NCBI GenBank assembly: GCA_023435745.1
Contig: JAEZMD010000012.1
Location: 1-64,000 of the forward strand
DNA length: 64,000 bases
Reading direction: 5' to 3'
Origin: Bacillota bacterium
GTDB taxonomy: Bacteria; Bacillota; Clostridia; Acetivibrionales; DTU013
The notes below the pieces were generated by a model. That model saw nothing but the letters and a program-made list of their open reading frames with translations. It searched no databases and was not told the origin of the DNA. A program made the position numbers and the translations under genes. Positions 32,519-42,494 of this stretch are shown in pieces (position 1 is the first letter of the stretch; each line of letters opens with the position of its first letter).

Positions 32519-34345
32519 TTACTCTGCCTCCTGATTGTTGTACACAATGCACGGTATGGAAATAAAAAATGTTGTGCCGCTGCCTTCTTTTGTCGTGAAG
32601 GACATATTCCCTCCGAAGCGGCCTTTTATGGTGGAATAGGACATATACAACCCCAGCCCTGTACCGTTTTTTCCTTTTGTAGTGATCATTTCCTTGAATA
32701 ACCTGTCTGCAACGTTCTTTGGAATACCCTTCCCGTAATCCTTGAAGGTGAATTCCACATTGTCTCCGCTGCGTACAATAGATAATTCAATAACCCCACT
32801 GCGGCCTTCATAGGCCTGCATGGCATTTATAATAATATTATCGAACACCTGCACCAGATTATTTACCTCTCCCCTGATTTCAGTGCTCATATCAATATGC
32901 GAATCTATATTCATTACACAGTGATACCGTTTCAGTTCATGCTTCAGCAGCAGATCTACCCTCTTGACAACCTCGTCAACGGTAAATTTAACCGTGCCTG
33001 AAGCGATCATCTGGACCGCCTGTCCCTTAACAGCTGAAATAACATCAGACATATAGGTGCAGTAGGGCTTCATCTTATCCAGCCAGTTCATCATCTCTCT
33101 TGCGATTTCCTTGTGATCCTGCTCCGTCACACTTTTATCGTCAATGGAATCCCTGTATTCAAAAGTCAGATCCTTAAGCGCTTCAATCCCGCCGGATATC
33201 GACATGATCGGCGTCTTGAGATTGTGCGCAATTCCTCCGATCAACTGCCCCAACGAGGCCAGACGTTCCTGTTCAAGCAAAATGGCCTGCTGCTCCTTTA
33301 TGGCTTCAATATTCTTCTTATGCTCCGTTATATCCTTCAGCAGAATAAGCGTACCCAGATTATTATTATGTGAAGTAATCTGAGTAATTTCAAGGGTAAA
33401 GAACCTGCTTATATCATTAAGTACTATATTTACCTCAAGTGAAAGCTTTTTCTTATTTTTAGTAATATTAACCAGCTTTCGCAGCTTATCGGCATCCAGA
33501 TTCGTATTTGGAATGGAACGTATTAATGAATAAAGGTTTTCAGGTTTGTTCTCATTGAGCGCCTCATCGCAAAATTGACTGAACATTTTGTTATATTCAA
33601 TAATATTAGCTTGTTCATCGATAACAACAAATGCATCGGATATATTATCCACTACATTCTTCAGTGCAATCGGAATGACATTGAGAAACTTATACCTGAA
33701 TATTGATATGGCAAAACAGACGACTGCAAAAGAAAATGAGATGTTTTCATAAAAAACCGGCATTTCTATGATGCCTTGCGTGCTAAACAGAACGACAACC
33801 AGCGGAAACAAAACCCCTACGAAGATTAACATCGATTGCTTTGAAAAGAAGCCGGAGCTCTTAATTGAAAAGTACAGCAAATAGTACAGCCCTATTACAA
33901 TACAGACATACGAATAAATCTCATGCACAATGTAGTATTTCCCATAGATAAATCCGGTACTGATGAAGCTGTACTCAACTATAAATAAATGATGAAACTC
34001 ATTTGTAAACACAATCACAAGAGATATCAGCGGTATAATGATTAGAGGAAGATATTTTATCGAAATATTGATTTTGGTTTTTGCATAAATGATGCCTGTA
34101 AATAGCAGGGAAATGGGCACAAGTATTACGCCTATATAAGAAATATGCTCTAATAGGATTACAAGCTCTTTGTTTTCCTGCACAGATATCTGAATCAGCC
34201 TGCAAATACTCCATATGAACATAAACAATACATTTAAAAGAAAAACATAGTGGATCTGCTGTTTATTTTTCATTCTGAAAATATAAGCTCCGATTAAAGA
34301 TATAAGCAATACTGATAAAAGTAGCAGCAAAAATAGCAAATCCAT
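32519..34345 (-). CDS. Sensor histidine kinase with multi-TM N-terminus
   Basis: 608 aa. About seven hydrophobic helices in the first 230 residues (histidine-kinase 7TM-type sensor), a PAS domain (VVDNISDAFVVIDEQANII), then HisKA with phospho-acceptor His in IGGIAHNLKTPIMSISGG and an HATPase with NIIINAMQAY, GKGIPKN and GTGLGLYMSY. It begins 22 bp after the NRPS gene and is directly followed by the HD-GYP regulator. 7TM sensors often detect small hydrophobic ligands in or outside the membrane, so the NRPS product is a candidate signal (inference). Confidence 0.9.
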   Translation of the reverse strand: MDLLFLLLLLSVLLISLIGAYIFRMKNKQQIHYVFLLNVLFMFIWSICRLIQISVQENKELVILLEHISYIGVILVPISLLFTGIIYAKTKINISIKYLPLIIIPLISLVIVFTNEFHHLFIVEYSFISTGFIYGKYYIVHEIYSYVCIVIGLYYLLYFSIKSSGFFSKQSMLIFVGVLFPLVVVLFSTQGIIEMPVFYENISFSFAVVCFAISIFRYKFLNVIPIALKNVVDNISDAFVVIDEQANIIEYNKMFSQFCDEALNENKPENLYSLIRSIPNTNLDADKLRKLVNITKNKKKLSLEVNIVLNDISRFFTLEITQITSHNNNLGTLILLKDITEHKKNIEAIKEQQAILLEQERLASLGQLIGGIAHNLKTPIMSISGGIEALKDLTFEYRDSIDDKSVTEQDHKEIAREMMNWLDKMKPYCTYMSDVISAVKGQAVQMIASGTVKFTVDEVVKRVDLLLKHELKRYHCVMNIDSHIDMSTEIRGEVNNLVQVFDNIIINAMQAYEGRSGVIELSIVRSGDNVEFTFKDYGKGIPKNVADRLFKEMITTKGKNGTGLGLYMSYSTIKGRFGGNMSFTTKEGSGTTFFISIPCIVYNNQEAE

Positions 34346-34367
34346 TTTATTATTGATTTATATCACC

Positions 34368-37300
34368 TCAACTCACTTTTTCGATGAACCCGATTGTCTG
34401 CATATATCCAATCACTTTCCTTATATATTCCAATGATATTTCCGGCCATTCAAACCCTGCCTCCGCAAGACACTTCTGCGACAACTTTGAATCTACGCTC
34501 ACTGGCGAGCTGTAGTCCAAAGCATCATCCTTGCTCATGTCCGCTATGATACCGCCAAGGATATTCCGAAGTGATTTGTCCTCCGAAACTTCATGAACAG
34601 CTTTTTTAAAATCTTCTTTGCTTAGTACCTGTATTTTCATACCCAGTTTGGAAAACATATGAATCAATTGCCCAATCGTAACCTCATGATGATTCATAAT
34701 ATGATACAGAAGCCTTTGGTCTGCCGGATCATTCATGAGGGTAAATATGGCCTTCCCAGCCAAATCAACAGGCGTAAACTCGACATCAATGCTTAACTGA
34801 TCCTCAGGGATCGCAGACAGGAGACAGATGGATCTAATGATACTATAAAATGCATTGTCCTGTATGTTGTTTTGGAATTGGCCGTCAGAGAATCTTCCGG
34901 TAAGATTTCCCATCCTGAAAATTGTTGCATCCAACCCCTGCCTGATTGCCTTATATACGACCATTTCCGCTTCAAATTTACTTCTCACGTAGACATTTTC
35001 TTTATAGTCCTGCCCGATATAATAGTCTTCCTCAGTAAACCTGTATTCACCGCCGTCATAGCCGGCCAGATAGCTTCCGGCTATAGCAAGGGTTGAAATA
35101 TGGTAAAGCTTTTTATCGTGTTCCAGGGCAAAGTCAGTGATTCTTTTAGTACCTAACACGTTGGTATTGGCAAAATCGGAATATTTACCGTAGTATTTTA
35201 CGATGGCTGCTGAATGAACCACCGTATCAATCGTTTCAGATATCTCCATATATTGCTCGTTTGACAGATGAAATCTGTCATATGCAATATCTCCCTTTAT
35301 CACATGGATCCGGCTGCCGATATGCTTAATATATTCGGAAGAGAAGTAATCTTTCAAAGCATTTTTAAGTCTTTCTTCAGCATTCTTTTGACTGTGTCCC
35401 CTGATGAGGCAATATATTGTTGCCTTTGTATTATCAAGGAGCTCTTTGAGGATGTGCATTCCCAGATAGCCTGTCGCGCCGGTTATGAGTACATTTTTCA
35501 TTTTTCCGGCTCTCTTGCTGTGATATTCCGTACTGAACTGCTTTAGATCCATCATGTCGGTCAATTCGCTGTCCAACTCTTCTTCAGATATGTTTCCCAG
35601 AATTTTGCCGGCCAATAGTTTTATTGTCTGGTAATTGTAAAAATCAGCTGCGGCCAGTCCCCAATTGTATTTGTGAACTCTTATCAGCATGTCGATGATC
35701 GCAAGGGAATCTCCGCCCAGATCAAAAATATTTTCACTAATGCCAAAATCGTTCCGTTTAAGGCATTCCTGACAAATTCCAAGTAAAATGCTTTCGATAT
35801 CATTTGACGGGGCTTCATACATAACAGTTTCTTTTTGACCAGGATCTGCATCAGGCAAGGCTTTCCGGTCAATTTTCCCATTTGGAAGCAAAGGCAGGCT
35901 CTCTATCCTGATGAAACAGGAAGGAACCATATAGTCCGGTAATCTGGTCAGGAGATGAGCTTTCAGTTCCTCAGCAGCAATCTGCGTATCAGATATATAA
36001 TAGGCACACAAATAATTCTCTCCATCCGGTCTCGATTTCCCAATGACCACGGTTTCATTGATCAGTTCATGTTCAGACAATCTCTTTTCAACCTCGCCGA
36101 GCTCTATTCTGAAGCCTCTTATCTTTATCTGTGAATCTATCCTCCCGAGATATTCAATATCCCCCTTTGGGTACCATCTGGCCAGATCTCCGGTACGATA
36201 GATGATTTCGCCCTGACAAAACGGATTATCTACAAACTTTTCTTTAGTCAATTCTTCATTATTGATATATCCCCGGGCAACACCGACACCGCCGATATAT
36301 AATTCTCCTGCGATGCCGATCGGCAGCAGGGTCATGTTTTTGTCCAGAATATAGATTTTTGTATTATCTATCGGCTTTCCGATCGGAACTGTCTTCAGTT
36401 GTCTGATTTCCGGTGAGCAATCAAAATATGTGACATCGATAGACGCCTCCGTCGGGCCGTATAAGTTTGCTAAAGCAGTGCCGTTTGTTTCGTTGAGCAG
36501 CCGGTTGAATTTCTGAACCTGCTGTACGGATAGTGCTTCACCGCTTGCAAAAACCTGTTTGAGCGAAGATACCCGATGCATGCTGTTCGTCTCTTCAAGA
36601 TATCCCAAAAACATATTAAGCATGGACGGTACAAAATGAATCGTCGTTATGCCATATCTATGGATTGCCTTGATGATTTCCTCCGGATCCTTCTCGCCTT
36701 CCGGAATCAGGAAGCACAGTGCCGCCCCCTCCAGCAAAGCCCACAAAAGCTCCCATACCGATACGTCAAACGTATAGGTCGTCTTTTGCAGAATTTTACT
36801 TTTATCATCCAGCGGATACTTTTTCTGCATCCAGCTCAACCGGTTGATCAGACTGTGATGTTCTATCATAACGCCCTTTGGATTCCCGGTCGATCCCGAT
36901 GTGTATATTATGTAAGCCAGATCATTGGGCTTGTTGAAACAATTCAAATTTGTGCGCTCCTGAGCAAAAGTCAGTTCGTCGCTTAAATTAACGATCGTCC
37001 CGTTAAAATCGCAATGCTTGAAATACGGGTCATGTGTAATTAACACCCTTGCCTTGCTGTTTTTAAAAATATACTCTTTTCTTTCGGCAGGATATTTGGG
37101 ATCTATCGGGAGATAAGCCCCACCGGCCTTCAGAATGCCAAGAATTCCGATGATCATGTCGAGTGACCTGTGTACCATGATCGCTACTGCCTGATTTGCC
37201 GCGACTCCTTTTTGACGCAGTAATCCGGCAAGCTGGTTGGCTTTCCTGTTCAGCTCTGAATATGTGATCGTTTCCCCTTCAAAAAAGGCGGCTGTTTTAT

Positions 37301-38717
37301 CAGGCATCTTCCTTACCTGCTCCTCAAACAACTGATGTATGGTTTTGTCCCGCGTGTAAAAACATGCGGTGTCATTAAAATCTTTCACTATTTTGTGTTT
37401 TTCCAGTTCCGATATCATTTCCAGCTTTGATATTCGTTTATAAGGGTCGTCTATAGCATGCCATAATATATTCACAATGTGCTGATGGATGAAGTCGATT
37501 TCAGTAGCGCTGAACATGCTGACCAGATAATCATAATCAAGTATAAACCTGTCATCATTATCCCGGTCGTTGATATTCACAATAAGAGATTCTATCTGAT
37601 ATCCGCTGAAATGCCATCTCGTTGTAAATTGCTCATAGCTCTTATTCTGGAATTTAGAATTTTGGTAAGTCAGTACAATATCAAAGATGTTATCCGCGTT
37701 GTTTTTCCCTCTGACTTGCTTGAGCATTTGACTGTACGGATATTTCTGATGTCTGAAAACCGACAGAATCTCCTTTGAGATAGACTCTGTAAATGTTTGC
37801 AGATCCCATTGCGCATTCATATTGATCCGGACCGGTACCGCAGTACTGACAAACATGCCGAAAGTTGCTTTTTCCCTTGCATTTGTCCTGTTCAGTAATG
37901 TCGTGCCGATGGTCAGATCTTCCTTACCTGAAATCCTGGTGATATACATCGATAAAGCAGCAAAAAACAAAGTATATTCAGAAACCCTGTTTTCGGCGCA
38001 ATATTTGCGCAATTTATCGGTTAATTTTTGAGGCAGTATAAATGTTCTGCGTCTGGCTTTTACATCAAGGCTCAATGCTGTCCTGGGCTTGATGGAAGTC
38101 ACGTCCTGGAAGTCCGATAATTTACCGGTCCAGAATTCTTTATCTGAAATATACCTCTCCGATTCGAAATAGTCGTTTTCCCTCAAAATGAAATCGACAT
38201 ATGACGGCTTCATAGCCGGATCGATTTGTTCGCCGTTTTTTAATCTGGAATAATACTCAACAATGCTGTTTCCTACTATGCTCATTGACCATGCATCGGA
38301 AATAAGGTGGTGCATTTTGACAAAAAAGCCGCCGACGTCTTCACTGATCTTTATCAGCGCAAAATAAAACAAATCATTGTTATATAGTACAAATGGTTCT
38401 TCAGATTTACATTTATCCCAACTAAATAATTCTTCATCACTTCGATTGCTGAAATCCACGAAATCCAGGTTCTGATATTTGTAAGGTTCTACGTATTGAT
38501 ATGGTTCATTGTCTCGTTCTGTGATACGAAATCGTATGGCGTCGTTTTTTTCAATCAGTAAGTTTACAGCCTTCTCCAATATGGCATAATCAACATTGCC
38601 ATGTATTTTTAAGGTTGCTGCGATAATACCAATACTGGTACCGGGATATAGTTTTTCAGTATACCATATACCCCTCTGAGGATGAGTTAGTGGGTAATAC
38701 TCACAATTCTGCTGCAT
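34368..38717 (-). CDS. Single-module NRPS: C-A(Ser)-T-reductase
   Basis: 1449 aa. Condensation domain about 1-440 (KMHHLISDAWS, active His136-His137, Asp141; the usual Gly after Asp is Ala). Adenylation about 460-960 (YIIYTSGSTGNPKG, LYGPTEASID). Carrier about 975-1045 (DLGGDSLAII, phosphopantetheine Ser). NAD(P)H thioester reductase about 1070-1449 (VLITGATGYLGMHIL, Tyr-x3-Lys in YVRSKFEAE). The eight variable A-domain code residues I read are D V W H F S L I D plus K, the serine code (EntF is DVWHFSLVDK). Expected product: an acylated or peptidyl serinal or serinol released by reduction. Start after GGGGTG. No phosphopantetheinyl transferase or second module is in the window. Confidence 0.93.
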   Translation of the reverse strand: MQQNCEYYPLTHPQRGIWYTEKLYPGTSIGIIAATLKIHGNVDYAILEKAVNLLIEKNDAIRFRITERDNEPYQYVEPYKYQNLDFVDFSNRSDEELFSWDKCKSEEPFVLYNNDLFYFALIKISEDVGGFFVKMHHLISDAWSMSIVGNSIVEYYSRLKNGEQIDPAMKPSYVDFILRENDYFESERYISDKEFWTGKLSDFQDVTSIKPRTALSLDVKARRRTFILPQKLTDKLRKYCAENRVSEYTLFFAALSMYITRISGKEDLTIGTTLLNRTNAREKATFGMFVSTAVPVRINMNAQWDLQTFTESISKEILSVFRHQKYPYSQMLKQVRGKNNADNIFDIVLTYQNSKFQNKSYEQFTTRWHFSGYQIESLIVNINDRDNDDRFILDYDYLVSMFSATEIDFIHQHIVNILWHAIDDPYKRISKLEMISELEKHKIVKDFNDTACFYTRDKTIHQLFEEQVRKMPDKTAAFFEGETITYSELNRKANQLAGLLRQKGVAANQAVAIMVHRSLDMIIGILGILKAGGAYLPIDPKYPAERKEYIFKNSKARVLITHDPYFKHCDFNGTIVNLSDELTFAQERTNLNCFNKPNDLAYIIYTSGSTGNPKGVMIEHHSLINRLSWMQKKYPLDDKSKILQKTTYTFDVSVWELLWALLEGAALCFLIPEGEKDPEEIIKAIHRYGITTIHFVPSMLNMFLGYLEETNSMHRVSSLKQVFASGEALSVQQVQKFNRLLNETNGTALANLYGPTEASIDVTYFDCSPEIRQLKTVPIGKPIDNTKIYILDKNMTLLPIGIAGELYIGGVGVARGYINNEELTKEKFVDNPFCQGEIIYRTGDLARWYPKGDIEYLGRIDSQIKIRGFRIELGEVEKRLSEHELINETVVIGKSRPDGENYLCAYYISDTQIAAEELKAHLLTRLPDYMVPSCFIRIESLPLLPNGKIDRKALPDADPGQKETVMYEAPSNDIESILLGICQECLKRNDFGISENIFDLGGDSLAIIDMLIRVHKYNWGLAAADFYNYQTIKLLAGKILGNISEEELDSELTDMMDLKQFSTEYHSKRAGKMKNVLITGATGYLGMHILKELLDNTKATIYCLIRGHSQKNAEERLKNALKDYFSSEYIKHIGSRIHVIKGDIAYDRFHLSNEQYMEISETIDTVVHSAAIVKYYGKYSDFANTNVLGTKRITDFALEHDKKLYHISTLAIAGSYLAGYDGGEYRFTEEDYYIGQDYKENVYVRSKFEAEMVVYKAIRQGLDATIFRMGNLTGRFSDGQFQNNIQDNAFYSIIRSICLLSAIPEDQLSIDVEFTPVDLAGKAIFTLMNDPADQRLLYHIMNHHEVTIGQLIHMFSKLGMKIQVLSKEDFKKAVHEVSEDKSLRNILGGIIADMSKDDALDYSSPVSVDSKLSQKCLAEAGFEWPEISLEYIRKVIGYMQTIGFIEKVS

Positions 38718-38868
38718 GATTTACACCCCATTATCATTAGTAAGATATAGCTGTAATATAACAGCACAATGACATAAAACTGCTCTTAACTAGCATTATA
38801 TTGATAATTCCAGTCGAATACAAGAGAAATCTGAGAAAATTTGGTTAAACTTGTGTTACAGCATGATA

Positions 38869-41253
38869 TTACTGCATTGTGACTATTGTTACCCCTGATT
38901 CCCCCTCACCATATTTCCCAAGCCTGAAGCTCTTTACGTGGCCGTTTCTCTTTAAAAATTGATGGATACCGGTTCTCAAAACGCCCGTACCTTTGCCATG
39001 TACAACGGTAACCTCCGTAAGCCCGGCTATAGCTGCGTCATCTAAAAATTTCCCAAGCACCTGTGTCGCTTCCTCTACGTTCATCCCTCTGACATCTGTT
39101 TGGGTTGAAATATTCATCGCTTTCGACATGCTGATACGGCCGGACCCGATTTTCCGTATTTCGGCCGCCTGTTCATCGACCAGCTTCAGGTTGGTCACAT
39201 GCACGTTTATTTTCATAATGCCTGCCTGAATCAGGGCTTCTCCATCCTTGTCCGGAGGTGTCACGACAGTACCCTTTTGGTTCAGATTTATAATCAGTAC
39301 ACTGTCACCGGGCTTCAGGTTCTCAGGAGGATTTACAAATCCCTGGCGCGGGAAAAGGCCTTCAGACAGAGAGCCCTCCAGAGTGCCGATACTGTTTCTC
39401 AGCTTTGTCCTGATCTCTTCCGCCGCCTTGTTTCTGATCAACTCATCCTGTTCTTTTGCGGCCCTCTTCATCTCGTCAAGCATGCTCTCCACATCCTGCT
39501 TTGTATCCAGCAGGATCCTTCTGGCTTCCTCGCGTGCTTCGCGAAGCAGCTTGTCCTTCTGGGCAGACAGCTTTTGCTTCTGTCCCTCCAGCTCCTTCTT
39601 CACGGATTCTATTTCAAGTCTGTAGCTTTCCGCCTGCAGTCTTTCCTTTTCGGAATCGGTACGGTTTTTCTCAATACTCATGAGAACATCTTCAAATTTT
39701 ATTTCTTCCCCCGACAAAAACTCTTTAGCCTTGTCCAGAATCTCCTGCTGCAGGCCGAGTCTTTTCGAGATGGCAAACGCGTTGCTTTTTCCGGGAACGC
39801 CGATGAGCAGGTTGTAGGTCGGCCTGAGCGTTTCCACGTCGAATTCGCAACAGGCGTTTTCAACGCCCTGCGTCGTCAATGCATAAACCTTGAGCTCACT
39901 GTAATGAGTTGTTGCGACAGTGATAGCTCCGATCCCGTGCAGTCTCTCGAGGATCGCCATGGCAAGCGCCGCACCTTCCGTTGGGTCGGTTCCTGCTCCG
40001 AGTTCATCAAAGAGCACCAGAGAATGCTCGTCCGCCTCAGAGAGAATATGAACAATGTTTTTCATATGGGAGGAAAACGTACTCAAGCTCTGTTCTATAC
40101 TCTGTTCGTCACCAATGTCCGCAAATACCCTGTTAAAAACACAAAGCTCCGTTCCTTCCGACGCCGGGACATGCAGCCCGGCCTGGGCCATTAACGTAAA
40201 CAATCCAAGCGTTTTGAGCGTGACGGTTTTGCCTCCGGTATTGGGGCCCGTGACAACAAGAGTGCTGAAGCTGTCTCCCACCCACATATTGATCGGCACA
40301 ACTGTTTTGCTGTCCAAAAGAGGATGTCTTCCCTTTTTGATATTCACCTTTTTTTCCCTATTCAGCTTTGGACAGACACATTTATATTCCAGACTGAGTT
40401 TCGCTTTCGCAAACGCAAAATCCAGATCTGCAAAAATCGTAATATTTACCTTCAGCTGCTCCAGGAATTCTGAAACATCCGCAGTCAGCTCGGCAAGAAT
40501 CCGGTCGATTTCCAGCTGTTCCTTCACCTTCAGCTGCCTGATGTTATTATTTGCTTCCACAACGGCCATCGGCTCTACATAAATCGTCGCACCGCTGGCG
40601 GACGAGTCATGGACAAGCCCCGGCACATCATTCCTGTACTCCGCCTTGACCGGCACCACATAACGGTCTCCCCGAAGTGTTACGATTGAATCCTGCATCA
40701 TTTTTTTATATTTTTCCGAACGGGTCATGCTGTTGAGTCTATCCTTGATTGTGCTCTGCTGCTCCCTGATCTGCCTTCTGATATTGGCCAGCGTACTGCT
40801 GGCTCCGTCTGAGATTTCCTCATCGCTGACAATGGCAATATTGATTTTGTCTTCAATCCGCTTATTGGGCGTGACCGAAGCAATCAGACCGCTGATGCGG
40901 TTCGACTCCTCGGAGTCCTTTGGGTCGACGGACGCGGAGTAGTTTTTCAATGTCCTCGCGGTACGCAGTGTATCCGCGATGTGGAGCAGTTCGCCGGGGT
41001 TCAGTACTGAGCCGATCTCCACTCTCTTCAGACTGCTTCTGATGTCATGTATTCCTCCCAGCGGCGGATTCCCCCGCCTGAGTATAAAATCAGTTGCATC
41101 AGTAGTTTCTTTGAGCATTTCAGACACAACAGCCATCTCACAGCGCGGCGCCAGTTCATTGGCAAGCTCCCTGCCAAGCTCGGAGGTACACAGCTCGGAA
41201 AGCCTGCTAATGATTTTATCAAACTCTAATATCCTAATTGCTCTGTCATCCAT
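38869..41253 (-). CDS. mutS2: MutS2 endonuclease/ATPase
   Basis: 794 aa, full length. MutS core and lever in the N-terminal half, Walker A VVTGPNTGGKTVTLKTLG, Walker B LVLFDELGAGTDPTEG, a coiled-coil (about 520-620) and the C-terminal Smr nuclease domain with DVRGMNVEEA and VVHGKGTGVLR. MutS2 suppresses recombination and, in Firmicutes, rescues collided ribosomes; it does not do mismatch repair. It lies 26 bp downstream of a small membrane protein gene. Confidence 0.96.
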   Translation of the reverse strand: MDDRAIRILEFDKIISRLSELCTSELGRELANELAPRCEMAVVSEMLKETTDATDFILRRGNPPLGGIHDIRSSLKRVEIGSVLNPGELLHIADTLRTARTLKNYSASVDPKDSEESNRISGLIASVTPNKRIEDKINIAIVSDEEISDGASSTLANIRRQIREQQSTIKDRLNSMTRSEKYKKMMQDSIVTLRGDRYVVPVKAEYRNDVPGLVHDSSASGATIYVEPMAVVEANNNIRQLKVKEQLEIDRILAELTADVSEFLEQLKVNITIFADLDFAFAKAKLSLEYKCVCPKLNREKKVNIKKGRHPLLDSKTVVPINMWVGDSFSTLVVTGPNTGGKTVTLKTLGLFTLMAQAGLHVPASEGTELCVFNRVFADIGDEQSIEQSLSTFSSHMKNIVHILSEADEHSLVLFDELGAGTDPTEGAALAMAILERLHGIGAITVATTHYSELKVYALTTQGVENACCEFDVETLRPTYNLLIGVPGKSNAFAISKRLGLQQEILDKAKEFLSGEEIKFEDVLMSIEKNRTDSEKERLQAESYRLEIESVKKELEGQKQKLSAQKDKLLREAREEARRILLDTKQDVESMLDEMKRAAKEQDELIRNKAAEEIRTKLRNSIGTLEGSLSEGLFPRQGFVNPPENLKPGDSVLIINLNQKGTVVTPPDKDGEALIQAGIMKINVHVTNLKLVDEQAAEIRKIGSGRISMSKAMNISTQTDVRGMNVEEATQVLGKFLDDAAIAGLTEVTVVHGKGTGVLRTGIHQFLKRNGHVKSFRLGKYGEGESGVTIVTMQ

Positions 41254-41279
41254 GGCAATACAGTTTTATTCCTTTCCAT

Positions 41280-41798
41280 TCACTTAACCCATTTCCTGAG
41301 CTTTTCTCTGTAATACTTGATAAACAGAGTATATACAAAATCGTAAAGAAAGAATACTATTTCAAGTGCGATGACCAGGACCCACCAGGGCAGCACTATC
41401 GTCAGATTGACGCTGAACAGCTGCCTTACCGTAAGTGCGGCGATCCCGGCGGAGATGTTGAAAAAAATAAATTTGATCACATACTCCGGTGCGATTTTAT
41501 TCAGTTTCTCAACGTAGTATTTCACAATGCCGTATATCCCGAAGAATATTACATATGGGATAACCCCAAACTTGTTCGGCACGAGGATTAGTGCAAGCAT
41601 GCTTGTCGCCGTATAAAAGATCCAGCCTGACTTCACACCGCTCTCAATAATGGAAACCGCAACAAAAAAGGAGCTCAGCGCATATAACGAAATCCTGTTA
41701 GTTGGCAGAACAGTCGCCAACACAAGGCATATGACCGCAAAAGCTCCTAGAATACCGTTCAAAGCAATTCTTTTTGTTTTCAGCAAATCAGACTTCAT
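41280..41798 (-). CDS. Small integral membrane protein, unknown function
   Basis: 172 aa from the ATG at 41798 (MKSDLLKTKRIALNGILGAF), which has GCGGAGGAATTGG upstream; a frame five codons longer was rejected. About five transmembrane helices. The ALNGILGAFAVICLVLATVLPTN opening resembles the small ECF-like or DUF2232-type membrane proteins found near mutS2 in Clostridia, but no firm family is assigned. Between dnaJ-like and mutS2 genes on the same strand. Confidence 0.75.
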   Translation of the reverse strand: MKSDLLKTKRIALNGILGAFAVICLVLATVLPTNRISLYALSSFFVAVSIIESGVKSGWIFYTATSMLALILVPNKFGVIPYVIFFGIYGIVKYYVEKLNKIAPEYVIKFIFFNISAGIAALTVRQLFSVNLTIVLPWWVLVIALEIVFFLYDFVYTLFIKYYREKLRKWVK

Positions 41799-41837
41799 CC
41801 AATTCCTCCGCAATATTCATACACAAGGACATTTGTA

Positions 41838-42494
41838 TCAGCAGCAGCCGATCAAATCTCCTCCGGCACATTCACAGCAGCAGTCCGCACACCATAAAGC
41901 CTGACATATCTGGCAGAAATCCGCATTATTGCTGCTATAGCCTCTGTTGTAGGAATTGGCCCTGTATGCATTATTCGCATTGTTCATGCTGTTGAGCGCA
42001 TTTCTGTATTCATAATTGGTCGGATCCATCGTCACAGCCCTCTGAATATGTGTGTAAGCCTCGTCATACCAGCCTCTGCGGGCAAATATCAAGCCTTTAA
42101 GATAAAACCAGGCTGCGGTATGCTTCCCGTCGCGATCGAGCATTTCTTCCGCCAATTGTATGTTTCCGGTGTTGATATGGGATTTGACCTGGTTGTAAAA
42201 ATCGCTGTTCTGGCCGCTCTGACCTCTCCAGCCTGTGTTATTGCCTCCGCTGCCGCTCCTTTGACGCGACTCATACCCGGGTGCGGCATTTTTCATCAGG
42301 TAATCGTAGGCTTCATTAACTTCTCTCAGCTTTTCCTCGGCCAGTTTTGACAGCGGATTGTTCTGATATTGATCAGGGTGGTACTTTTTCACCATGTCCC
42401 TGTATGCTTTCTTTATTTCTTCCTCACTTGAGCCTTCTTTGATGCCAAGAACTTCATACGGATTCTTCACTTTGTTTGCAGCTCCCCATTCCAA
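41838..42494 (-). CDS. J-domain protein with cysteine-rich tail
   Basis: 218 aa. J domain at the N-terminus (NPYEVLGIKEGSSEEEIKKAY, HPD in KKYHPDQYQNN), a Gly/Ser/Asn linker, a TPR-like middle (AWFYLKGLIFARRGWYDEAY) and a tail ending CQICQALWCADCCCECAGGD. No zinc-finger or C-terminal domains of true DnaJ. Gene overlaps the DUF5685 gene by 41 bp with this ATG; a GTG at 42470 (VKNPYEVLGI) has a better GGGGAG site and would give 210 aa. A DnaK-recruiting adaptor is likely; the client is unknown. Confidence 0.85.
   Translation of the reverse strand: MEWGAANKVKNPYEVLGIKEGSSEEEIKKAYRDMVKKYHPDQYQNNPLSKLAEEKLREVNEAYDYLMKNAAPGYESRQRSGSGGNNTGWRGQSGQNSDFYNQVKSHINTGNIQLAEEMLDRDGKHTAAWFYLKGLIFARRGWYDEAYTHIQRAVTMDPTNYEYRNALNSMNNANNAYRANSYNRGYSSNNADFCQICQALWCADCCCECAGGDLIGCC

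Noticed and set aside
39199..40194. 331-codon open frame on the plus strand
   Set aside because: Antisense shadow of mutS2; no recognisable protein features.
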